Positions 26,282-37,300 of a DNA stretch of 64,000 bases are shown here, in pieces. The DNA is from Trogon surrucura (lineage: Eukaryota; Chordata; Aves; Trogoniformes; Trogonidae), in NCBI GenBank assembly GCA_020746105.1, contig CM036620.1:3091803-3155802 (forward strand). The letters are read 5' to 3'. The notes beneath the pieces were generated by a model, which worked only from the letters and a program-made list of their open reading frames with translations, made no database searches and had not been told where the DNA came from. Numbering within the stretch: the first letter of the stretch is position 1; the number at the start of each line of letters is the position of its first letter. The translations under genes and the position numbers were made by a program.

Positions 26282-26299
26282 TGGCGCCTGAACAAGGGA
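26282..26299 (+). mobile_element. Retroviral primer-binding site, tRNA-Lys-like, and leader
   Basis: TGGCGCCTGAACAAGGGA differs from the classical tRNA-Lys3 primer-binding site by one substitution and one inserted base. An untranslated leader follows, with a strong splice donor (CAAG|GTAAGA, GT at 26465-26466) just before the gag ATG at 26476. This order is that of a provirus 5' end. Confidence 0.75.
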
Positions 26300-26475
26300 C
26301 CCTCTATGGACGCTTAAATGCGGATTGCTTAAATGTGGGAAGACTCCGAAGCATCGGACGTGAGCCGATTTGGGAGCTGGAGAGCTGGAGGCAGGAGAGT
26401 TCCGAGTGTGACCAAAAGGGCACCGGAGACCAGAGCTTGAGCGGCTGATCAAGCCCCTGCCAAGGTAAGACCGCG

Positions 26476-26697
26476 ATGGAAACGGACGCGGCAACTCGCC
26501 TCCTTAGTATACTCTCTAAGAGAGGAGGAAAAGTAAAGGAGCGAGACGTATTAGCCCCATGGGCTCGGAAACGGGAGAAAATAAACGACCCGCCATTAAT
26601 CTTTAGTTCCACGGAATGGCGTGAAGTAGGAGACCTTTTGTGGGACTGTACTCTAGAGGGACAAAAAGAAGGAAAGGATGATTGTTATCTTGGCCGG
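26476..26697 (+). pseudogene. Truncated endogenous retroviral gag (matrix N-terminus)
   Basis: A reading frame opens at the first ATG after the retroviral leader splice donor and stays open for about 70 codons of matrix-like sequence with helical, charged character and a WREVGDLLWD segment. After that the viral similarity I can justify stops. The frame continues to 26838 only by running into repeat DNA. Capsid, nucleocapsid, pol and env are absent, so the copy cannot encode a functional virus. No myristoylation glycine follows the initiator Met. Assignment rests mainly on position after LTR, primer site and donor. Confidence 0.65.
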
Positions 26698-26719
26698 CTC
26701 ACCGAAGGGACCCTCTTCA
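26682..26719 (+). mobile_element. Possible terminal remnant of the 3' LTR
   Basis: The last 22 bases here (26698-26719) match the last 22 bases of the 5' LTR (26258-26279) at 19 positions, and 38 bases match at about 27. The following six bases (ATAGAC) match the six before the 5' LTR (ATAGCC) at five positions, as expected for a 6-bp target-site duplication. If real, the provirus lost everything from within gag to the end of the 3' LTR. The match is short and could be chance. Confidence 0.4.
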
Positions 26720-26746
26720 ATAGACCAGGAAAGGCACCAGAGAAAC

Positions 26747-26885
26747 AAGGGTCTCCTCCTCTGGAGACTTTCAAACCCCGTTCCTGTGGGGCTGCCCTGG
26801 GTGATCCTGCTCTGGCAGGAGGGGGTTGGACTGGATGATCTTTCGAGGTCCCTTCCAACCCTGAACATTTTCCGATTCTATGATG
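26747..26885 (+). mobile_element. CR1 LINE 3' end
   Basis: Contains the hallmark CR1 tail: CTGCTCTGGCAGGAGGGGGT, then TTGGACTGGATGATCTTT, GAGGTCCCTTCCAACCCT and a terminal ATTCTATGATG repeat. It is 5'-truncated and lies between the retroviral remnant and the CNOT6L CpG island. It is better preserved than the copy near 12.7 kb, so probably younger. Confidence 0.9.
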
Positions 26886-27099
26886 AAGCCACCTCAAACC
26901 CAACACGTTCCCTGTGGCTTCCCCAGCGGCGGCGGCCACCCTTTCCCTCCCGAACCGCCTCGCCCCTGTGATTTCAGGGGGGCAAGCAGCCCCCTTTCAG
27001 AAACCTCCAAGGAGCGGGGAGCTCCTTCCACCAAAACCACGAGGGAAAAGCGGGCTGGCTTCCCACCCTCGAGTATTTTAGGGCATCCCCGAGCCGCTG

Positions 27100-27860
27100 C
27101 CTCCTCGATTCCCGCCTCAGGGGGGAGTCGCTGCCGCTCCGAGCGCCCACACGGAGCCCGCTCGCCTCCCCCCGGGCCCCGCCTCGACGGCCCCGCCCGC
27201 CTCCCGCTCCCGCCTCCGTCTCCTCCGGCGAGCCCCGGCCCTGCTGCTGCTGCTCCTCCTCCTCCTCCTCCTCGCCGCCGCCCCGGCCCCCGCGGCTCCG
27301 TTCTCCATCTCCCCTTCCCCCTTCCCCCGGCCCCGCTCCCGGCGGGCCGCCCGCCTGCATGTCGTTGCTTCCTTCTTCCTCCTCCTCCTCCTCCTCCTCC
27401 CCCCCGCCGCCCTGCCGCCGCCCCGCCGCGCCGGATGCAGGTGAGAACCGGATCCACCGGCGGGGAAGGAAAAAGGGGGAGGTTGAGGGGTTGGTTTTAT
27501 TTTTTAGGGGGGGGGGGGGGGGAAGAACGGGCCCGAGCCGCCATGTCGAGCCCCGCCAGCACCGGGGCCAGCACCCGGGGCGGCCGCCGCGGCCTGGGCC
27601 GCCGCTCCCCGCCCGCATATCCCTGGGATATCATCACATCGGGGCGGGTCGATGCGGGTTTATCCCCTCCGAGGGGAGGGGAAACAAGGCAGCCCCTCGC
27701 CCCCCACCAGCGGCGGAGAAGGGAGCAACGGGGGGGGGCCGGGCCCGGGGATCGGCGGAGGCCCGGCCGCGCCCCCCCTCAGGCTGCCCCGGGGGCAGCG
27801 GGGCTGAGCCCGGCACCCCCGCCTGGGGGGAGACCCCTTTTGTGAGGTGAAGCCAAACAC
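27100..27860. promoter_or_regulatory. CNOT6L: CNOT6L CpG-island promoter
   Basis: Dense CpG, with CTCCTC repeats at about 27254-27272 and 27377-27398 and a G16 run at 27507-27522 just inside intron 1. TATA-less. The long G run and neighbouring G tracts could form G-quadruplex structure on the coding strand. The divergent MRPL1 promoter is 3.2 kb away, with mobile-element DNA in between. Confidence 0.75.
27300..27440 (+). other. CNOT6L: CNOT6L exon 1 (5' UTR; left edge uncertain)
   Basis: The right edge is fixed by a strong donor, GATGCAG|GTGAGA, after 27440 inside the CpG island. Joining it to the acceptor before 46087 gives a transcript whose first in-frame start is the ATG at 46097. The exon contains two upstream ATGs, at 27359 and 27435. 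The transcription start cannot be seen, so 27300 is only a placeholder. An additional 5' UTR exon within intron 1 cannot be excluded. Confidence 0.6.
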
Positions 27861-30800
27861 TTGGCCCCAATCCCCTCCAGAACCCTCGCCAACTCCCTTT
27901 TTTTTGTTGTTTTTTTTTGTTTTTTTTGGGGAGGGGCTGCTCATCTTTTTCCTTGGGGGGGTCCTCATCCTTTTCCCTGGCCGTCCCCCCCCTCTCCCAG
28001 CTGCCTGGAGGACATCAGCAACGTTAAACGCGATAAAAAACAGCTCAGCCGGGCGCTGGCAAATAAACCCGGGCGGCTGGACAGCTTTCCGAGTTCTTCT
28101 GGCGGTTTTAGGGTATTCGCTTTCCGAAACTTGGGTGCTCTCCGTCAAAAACCCCGCAGAGAGGGCTCGGGGTGGCTTTTCCGCCGTTCTCTGTGACCTG
28201 AAATCTTGAGGCGAGCCGCCTTTTTTTTTTCATCGGGACGTTTCTGAAACTTTGAGTAGGCTGTTTGCTTTGGGGAGTTAAAACTTCAGAAGGAGCCGGC
28301 CTGCCGTGAAGAATTTTTTGGTTTACTACAATTAAATTCATACCTGTGCCACGGCCTCTCTGTGACACTCGGCCAGGCACAAATGTGTTCCCCAGGCACC
28401 TAAAACTAACCAGGAGGGGAAAACACCTCCTCCTGAAGTCGCTAATGGTTATACTTCTTGTATTTGTAGACATGGCTGATAATGAAAGTGATGATAACGT
28501 GCCTATTTTTAGCCTCCACCATTCCTTTGAGATGGTTTTTGCACCAGTGCTTTTGTTGTGGGGGTTTTTTTCCCCCCTAAAAAAAAAAAGTATGTAATTT
28601 CTAACAACAAAGTCTTCCTCGTGACACAACCCAAAGAATTCCTAGAAGCTGCATCGCGATTTGGAGGGCCAGAAGGCTCTGACTGCTCTGAGCTCAGCTT
28701 TTACAAACGCAGCACTTGCCGCCGATTTTATTTCTGCGTCCTCCCCATCAAAACAGGAGGTGAAATTTGCGTTGCCAGACGTGGCTCTTCGGAAACACAA
28801 CCCGCTTCATCAGGTGCAGCCACGCGCTGCCGATACCTGACAAAAGATAAAAGGCAGGTTTTTACACGTGAGGTTTGCTTTGCTCGGCGTAAAAGCGCCG
28901 TAGCCCTTCTCCTTTCCCCGGCCCCGCGCTTTACTCATTTGCTGAACGCAGGCGGGTTCGGACGCACGGAAGCGCTTGCCCGTAGCTTGCTTTTCCTCCC
29001 ACGGAGGGTGGTGGGAGTTTATTTACAACTCGGTTTTGTAATTTTGCTCCGGAGCAGACTGGCAGCGCGCGCTTCTGACACCTCTCTTGCTCGGGAATGG
29101 CGATAGGCATCGCCGTACGCGTGACCCGCCGGTATCGCGTCGATTCATCCGAACGGAACTCGCGCCTGAGCGCCAACTCAGGCGTTAAATCTCCTTGCCC
29201 GCCGTCTTCAAAGATGATTGAAGATGACAAAAGCCCCGTTAGAGTTTTGACTGTTGGGTTTAACCGCGCGGTGGGAATTCTGCAGTGCTTTGCTGTCTGC
29301 TAAACAAATCCTCTTAAACACTTTCAGTTTTGTTCTTTTCCTACTATGAAAAGCGAGGGCGGTCTGCTCTGAACGCTGGAGCGCCGCAGACTTTAATTTA
29401 TTCCCTTTTATCTTTTCTTCCTACGGGGGCTCTTTCTAACTTAGTTTGTGTATTTAATTGAAGGATAAAGTACAATGTAAATGGCTGATAGGTATTGCCA
29501 CGTTCCCGAGACAAGTTTAGGTTTCTTCCGTCCTTGGAAGCAGAGCTCCTTAACGCAGCAGCAGCACAGGAGCGAGGCTACCCGTCACTGTTGGAAAAAC
29601 CTCTCCTGGCAGCAGCACGACAAACACAAACCTTTGCAGACTCGTTTCACTCGCTGCGGAGTTTCCCACCGGGTCTATATGGCAAACTTCTGCTGGCACA
29701 GCTCTGTCTGCGAGCGCTGTGACGAAGTGTGACCCGTGACTGACATAGCTGTGCCAGCAGAAGCCCCAGCTGTAGAAGCAGTTATCTGCAAAAGTGCACT
29801 TTTACTGATATAGCTTGTTTTCCTTTTTCAAGGGTGTTTTTTTCTCCCCCTATCCTCGTAGCAGCACTGCTGTCAGTAAAGCTGCCAGGGATGTAGCGGA
29901 ATCAGACATTTATCTGCCGGTTTGGAAGGGACGACTGGTCAGGGTGTATTTTCTCTGTGTGGCTCTCCCGTCCTATCCACCATCTCTAAGAGCTCGAGCA
30001 CATTTGCAGTGGAAATTCTGGCGTGGAAGTAAGTGATGTTGTGGCTGCTACTTGTTTTCTTTCCATCCAAAGGTGTTTATAACGATTTTCATTTCCTGTG
30101 ATAAGCTTTTTCTCCTTTTCTCTTTTTTCTTTCATGTACACTGCGGCTGGTTTTCATTAACAATCTTGTTTTTTGAAAAAAAAAAACGTTTGAGCAAATT
30201 TGCCAAGCACGGTAATATTTAGCTTTCACACCACCCTTACAAGCGAGAAACCAGAAAGTGATCCCAGGGTGTGTGTGTGTGTATTCTGGTAATAAAATGA
30301 AAAAGCACCACTGGTGAAAAATTAATTAATTTCCACACCAGGCTAAATCTTCACTCAATTGAAATGCAAAACAGCGAGAAGAAAAACTTACGTTTAGGTA
30401 GATCACAGGGGCCACTGTTGCCTTTGTTCAAAGTCAATTTGCGCAAAAGGGGAGGTGTATTTCTTATTAAAACCTTTCCAAGGCTGTTCTGGTTTTAAGT
30501 AGCGAAATAATTTGTCAGTAAATAACTTCAGAATAAACTTTAACCACCAAAAAAAAAGTGCTTGGATCAGCTTTAACCTGTTGGACACATTTTGGTTGCT
30601 TGTGTTGAAAAGGGGAGATAAATACCAATAAATGCCTTTCTGCCTATTTATTGGTAAAAATTTCTGGGATGCAAAAAGGTCACTCAAGGTGCTCAATGTG
30701 ACCTGATTTGCAGAATAACAAGAAAGCAAATGTAACTGTAGAGCTTAGTTGTTGGGGACCCTAAATGGCATTTGAGAAAAACTTTTAGAAAAATAAGTTA

Positions 30801-31320
30801 AAATATGTCTCAGGCATATTTAGATTCAGGGGGATTTGCTGTGGATTTACTACTTTAAAGCATTAAATTCTAAGCCTCTTGTAATTTTAATTTTTTTTTC
30901 CCCCAAAAAATTCTGTGGTTCTCTTGGACGACAGCCTGTAATCAAAGCTCGGGTGCCTCTTAGTGGCTTTTTTCAGTTTCTCCCGCCTCAAGCTGATTTG
31001 CTAGCGCCGTCGGGAGATCCCACAACTCACCTCTGCGTTCCTTTGTGTCCCCCGTGCCTCTGGAGCTCTGCGAAGCTGCGTAGAATTTGTGGTTAAACCC
31101 CAAGAGCTGTGCCTTCTCCCTCGTGGATCAGGGGATCCTTCGGTGCACGTGTCAAAACGTGCAGCGAGCCAACTTTTGACGGTGGGACCGTCCCAGGCGA
31201 GCTGATCGAACCGCGCTGGCCTCGGGGCTGCTCCGCTCCCAACCTTACGCTGAGCTAACTTGACAGTAAAAATAGGATTTAAAGCAGGAGATGGAGGCTG
31301 CGGGGTGTTCCTCACGTGTT

Positions 31321-34300
31321 TTAAAAAGCGTCGATGCTTAGATCGGCGATGGCGGTGCCGTATAACTTCACCTTTTTATAAATTCTCTGGGTTTCAGTGA
31401 TTTGTCTGTACAGCTTCTCCATCTCACCTGCAATGAAAATGAAAAAAGAAAGATACTCTCAGAGCATTTCTTTAAGTGGTGGTAACGTTTCTGCAATTCT
31501 CTTGCTCTTCCTTCCCCATCTTAAAAGGCTTATGCGTCTCAGCAAACAAGATACCCCCCCAAAAGATTAAACTCCTCAGAGGGGAGCAAGTAAACCCTGC
31601 AGTGTCCCGCAGGAAATGGCAAAAAGACTTGATAGGCACAAGATTTACTAGATCCATTTGTGCCTCTTTCAGGAGTGCCTTGGAATAGGTCTCGGAGCAG
31701 GGTGCAGAGAGGACAGAGCGAGGCCTTTAGCTGAACACTCTGGCTTTGTTTGAAGCTTGGTAAATTCACAAAAGGGCTACCTGACACCTACCTGCAACAG
31801 AAAAGTGCTTGACTTGGTTTCTGGTATTCGGGACTAAACTCCTCTCTTGGAGTTGAAAACAAGACAAAAAAACCCCACAAAACCAAACGAAACCAAAAAA
31901 TCCATCCAAAACCCCACAACTCACAACCTGAATAAGAGGGCACTGGGAAAAAAAGAAAAAAAAACCCCTCTCCAGAAAAGTTTTTCTGTAATCCTGTTGA
32001 AAAAACTTTTGTGATTGCTTGCACATTTCCCTGCGGTGGGTCAAGAAGTAACTTCACCGTGTTCAGACACTGCCTGGAAACTTCCCCTCCACGCCTCGAG
32101 AGGCGATCATTGGGAAAAAAAAAAGAGATTAGAGGTAGGCAGAACAGCATTATACCATGTCCTACAAGAAACAAATTTTATCCCTTCCAAGGGGAGACGT
32201 TAAACCAGCACTGATAAAAATGTTCCAAGATAAAGCAGCACCACCCAACTTTAGGTAGAACTCCAGCACAGTCAGTGGACACAGAGATTTTTTTTTTTTT
32301 TAAGCTGTACCAAGTCAGCAGCCAGGACTAAGGGACAGAACGCTGTTTAAGCCCTAATGTGTCCTGCACAAAAGTCATTTAACTAAAGCTTGTAAGCCGC
32401 GTGTGTACACAAGGAGCAGATAAGGCTGTGTGTGTTCACCCTTCCGTTGGCATTTCCTGATGTAAATGATTAATAGCGTTTTACGACCGCACGGCATCGT
32501 CGCTCTTTTTGCTTCTCGTTGAGCTAAATGGTTTATTGTCTTCCACGTACTACTCGCCTGTAAAGGAGCTTTATGTTTTTTCTCCTAGAAAGGTTTATAA
32601 AACGAGATTAAAAGGGCTTTGGGACTCTTACCTACAGCCTTCCAAAAGCATGAAGTCTGGGGTATCGGTATGTATTTGAAATAACGTAGACATACGTTGG
32701 CTTTCACAGACCTACACCACAGTTCTGGTAGCAAGGCAGAGAGATGAAATACCTTTCCCTTTTTTGTCAAAACTAAACAGGTTGGGGAAAGTGAAACTTC
32801 CGCTTTGAGCGCGCCAGTGAGAGTAAGGGCAGAGGAGGGAGGGAGGGAGGAAGAGGAGGGGTTTTCGCTCGCCGCCGAAAGCGAGTTGAGGCTTGTTGGT
32901 GACACTGATGGTTAAAAGCGGCCGTGTCAAAAATAGCCATCTCGGGTTCAAAACAGCGGCACGGCTGCCTGGCTCTGATTCATGTAGGTCCACTTGGGGG
33001 AAAAATTTGAGAATAAAGACAAAAAGCTTCAGGAAGGGGCTTACACTTTCTCAGTCCACAGGGTGACAGATCTTCAGAAGGGCTTTTAGGTTTGAGTTCC
33101 AGCGCTCCCCTCCCCATGTGCAGCTTGAGGATTGGTAAAGCTTTGCCTGTTTACGGACAGAACCGACTTAATCCTTCCGCGCATCATCCCTGCTGATGGG
33201 AAATCAGGATTATTTGTTACCCTAAACGAAGCGTAAAGGAAAACCTACTGCTAGGAGCAGCAGGAATTTTTATGGCTGGGAAACTACAGGAGGCAGCTTT
33301 CATCTGAAGAGCCCGTGAGCCCTCACCTTTCCCAAATTACACAACCGCCTGTGGTCTCTGGAGGCCAGTGTTGGAAGGGGGACACAAACCAAACCTCCCA
33401 ACTCCGGGTCTTTTATCCCGGCCATTTGTCCTTCCACAGCTTGTACGGCACGTCAACAGCTCCCCAGTCTCCACCTTAGAACCACGTGAAATGAAAAACC
33501 TCAGTGAAACCATCCTAAATGCTTTTTAAAGGGAAAAAGAAAAAGTAAAGGAAGCGAGGTTTTGGTGGCTGCTTTTGGGGCAGGCAGGGAGAAGGAAGGT
33601 CTCATCTGGAAAAGCGACAGAAGGGATACGTAGCCGTCACCTTACGGGATCCCCCTGTTGAAAAGGGAGCTTTCCCTACCTACCAAATATCTCTGCTTTT
33701 CTCCTTAGGACAATCTGACAACTCCAGAAACGCGCTTTACCGACAGATAATTTTGAAAAGGAGGCTTTTGTGGGCTGCTAGGCAAAGTTAATCTGAAAAC
33801 CTCTTGTTATTTCTTCGAGTGGCCGCTACCAGCTGAAATAACCTGGTTCAGCAAGTTTCTTCTCTTAAGACCTGAACCCCACCTGGGGAGCAGTAGTGCT
33901 AAGTGACCCCCCCACTTCTTTTTGTCCTCTTTGCTTTGGTGTCAGGGTCCGTGAAATATATTTTTTTTTAGTTTAACAGATTTCACGAGTGCAAAGATAA
34001 CTACGAAAAAAATCCACTTGTAGTCGAGCTGTTTAATAATAGCCAGGATTTGCAGATTGTGCTCAGGTTTGCTGTTTACCCTTTAGGGCAGCTGAATGAA
34101 TTGATTGGGTAGTTTTCCCCTCGCTTTTCAGGAATGCTTCCGTCTGACTGAACAGCTTTGTGCCTTCTAATCACAAATTAGTTTTGCTTGCTTTCCCCCC
34201 CCCCCCCCCCCCCCCCTCAAGAAATCAATCCAAAAGCTTTCTCAAAAGGTTCTGGCTTGGCTTTAAGGAGCATGCTGAAGACTTCCTTATGTAAATTTTT

Positions 34301-37300
34301 TAGCTGTTGTTTTTTTTTTCTTTCCACATGATACTCTCAGGAAAACTGAGGAAGGGGGAAAAGTAGAAAACGCGCTTTTTATGCTTTACTGGGTATAACC
34401 ATCCTGTGTGTTGTCAACAGCGGAGTGGAGGGGGTTTTGATGTTTTCAGCTGCGTGGCCTGCAGCCCTTCCTGCTCCTCGTGCTTTAATGCTAAGATTTC
34501 ACAGACTTAAGAAGGTATCTGAGAGCTTCTGATGAAAAGGACCCGTTCAAGCACTCCGAATGTGCTTGTCTCTTCCACGTAAGCTAGGGAGTCTGCTTTT
34601 GGGGGATGGAGGTAACGTCCACCTGAGAACTGCTTGCCATACGTACCTGGGTGAGGTCAGTAAGCTTCCCCATGGCACAAGGGGAGGGTATATCACCTTC
34701 CTATAGATGTCTCTTGAGCCAGCCTTAACACGTGGAGAACGTCCTGTCCTCTTTGCTTCAGGCTGAGAGCTGGAGCAGAATCAAAATGCTCAGAGGCCAC
34801 CACGGAGCTGTCACCCGTGGGGAGAAACGTAGAGAGGAACCGCCGCCGGCGCCGTGAAACTTGCCAGCTCTTCCAGGCCTTTTGGAAAGGGTTGATCCGC
34901 TCACTTCTTGTCGGAGCACATCGCGGGACGCGCCGCTCAGCCCCGCGGGCTGCTGCAGGGTAGAGCTTCCTGATGGTAGGGAGAGGAAACTTAAAACAGG
35001 TTTGCAAAGGATGGGGAAAAGCAGAAGAGTTGTCAAAAACTCCGCTCCCCAGGTAAAAGAAAACACTCTTTGCATTTTCTTAGACTCCTACAACTTGCAG
35101 ATCCGGGCAGGAATAAGTTGATTGAGGCACCACTGAATGTATTTCCAGAAAACTGGCTGCTGCTTCCTTTATACCTTAAAATTCTGTTTTGTTTATTCTG
35201 TGGCATGAATTTACAACCGGCCCTAGAAGTGGCAGAGAAACCCAGCACAGGATGAATTATCCACCCAGCAGAAATTTCCACTTGTGAACGCCTTTCCTCT
35301 AACCTTTTTTTTGGTGTTGTTTTGGAAAGTTAAGAAAGCAAAAGGAAAACAGGGCCAGACAACTTCTCGCATACCAGAATATCGTCAACCAGTGCCAGCA
35401 AGAGTCGGGTTCGGATTGTCATACATCTATGAAGTATTTGAAACCTGGGGAAAAAAAAGTTTGTTTGGGTTTGGGTTTTTTTTTTTTTACAGTACTAAGA
35501 TCTCTTTGAAATGTTTTTAATTACACAGTTTTATAGCTTTTTTGCAGACCTGTGTAGCAAAATCCGAGTGACACTGACTTCAGGATATCTGTTTCATTCT
35601 TGGGTGTATTTTTTTGGTGTCTGGTTTGACTTGAAGACTGCGCAGTGCCTAGTCCTGTGAGGAATTGCAAGATGTTTTTCCACCTGCTATAATAACCCCT
35701 GGGTGCTGCCAGACAAAGCTCTCTGCGCACGTAAAGGCGGAACTGTTCAATTTCAAATTAAGGGCCATTTATTCCGTGGCAGCTGCAGGTATGGACAGAA
35801 CAACCCCGGACGTGTACGCGGGGAGATGAGTATAACGCACAAGTATTTTCTCCTCAGAAAATTACACGTTTTAAAACCTCAAGCCATCAACAACGCTACA
35901 GCATTCCCGAATCTGTACCTGCCTCTTCCTCATACCCCCCGTGTCTGTGCTCTGGCTTTAGGCTCCCTTGCTCTAAAGCAGCAGAGAGCGCCCCTTGGCT
36001 TCTGGAAGCATTTCTCATCTTGACCTTCCTTTCAGAGATCATTATCGTCTTTGCAGGTTTATACAGCTCGTGGTGTCACGAGTACTTGGACCTTCTGGCA
36101 CCTCAGAGCCTTGAAAGCGAGCGTTCGTGCCGCAGCTCTCGCGGCTCAGCTTGTGTAACTCGGAATCCACGGGGAAGGTCCGTGACGAGGAGGGAAGGGG
36201 GCACCACGAGGAAGCCTTGGCAAACATAAACGTGAGGGAACTCCTGAATTAACCTCTGACGTGGTAGCGTGTTAAGAAATAACAGAAGACCAACATGTTT
36301 GAGAAACTTGGGCAGAAAATGCCAAAGGTATTCCCTGGTTAGCTAATGCGTGGGCTTTAAATGAAATCCCTTGAAGTGGCTGAACAGAAGAACCCACCCA
36401 CCCCAAGCTCAGCCTGGCTTCTGGCAGAAGAGCGAGCCCAATTCCTGTCAGCTCTCAGCCGTGCCCCCTGCCAGCTACCACAGAGCTCAGGGTTTGTTCC
36501 CACATGGCCCTCAAGTAAACCGAACATCACGGTGATTGTTCTGGGCAGCAGAATTAGCCTTGTGCTAATTTTGGTTTGGAGAGCAGGATATCCCCCCACT
36601 GGCGATCCCAGCTCCTCCGCGTCTTCTTGTAGATGCACTTCATCGACGCTCGTAGCGAATTAACCTCCGGATATCTGCGTCTCACTTTGCTGTGATTTTA
36701 CTAGACCCTGCGGAGATCGTCTCGAGCTATTTGATGCTGTAGTTTCTCGTTTTCCACCTTGCTGGAATGCAGCTAAGAGAGCGTGCGGTACTCCTCAGCA
36801 CGGACTCGAAAACTACAGCACGTATTTGGAAGTCCAAGTGTGGCGTGAACACACACACAGGCAAGATTTGGATAATCAGATACAGAAGCAGCTGACCCAA
36901 CTATCTTGCAGTATGCAAATAATATGCTTTTCTCAGGTTATCAGGCAAGATTTTTTACTTCTTTGATTAAAGAACTAAAGTACATTTAAATACACCCTAC
37001 CAGGAAAGGAGTTTATGCCTATAAACTTCTTTATTTTAATGAGAGATGTTTTCTTTCTCCTCCTCTTCTGAGCATACAAGCCTAACTACTTAGAGCACTA
37101 GGGAAGCGTCCATGGGCTGTTGATGAAAAGGCTAATTTATTGAGCCAGCAATTGCAGAACCGTTTTCACTGTTGATGTGTAAAAAGCCAGAGGAAAAAAA
37201 AAGAAGTTGTTATTATTATTCCTTCCCTCTCTCTTTTATTAACTACCTGTAGCTGAAGGTGGCAGGCCGTGTTACTTTAAAGCTCTTCAAAGGGAGTTTT

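Noticed and set aside
26880-27845. 321-codon plus-strand open frame through the CNOT6L CpG island
   Set aside because: Pro/Arg/Gly-rich GC artefact that crosses the exon 1 donor and starts at the CR1 tail; not a protein.
28440-28500. Plus-strand possible exon starting ACATGGCTGATAATGAAAGT
   Set aside because: Acceptor-like TTGTAG before it, but no clear donor or family match; not supported as a CNOT6L exon.
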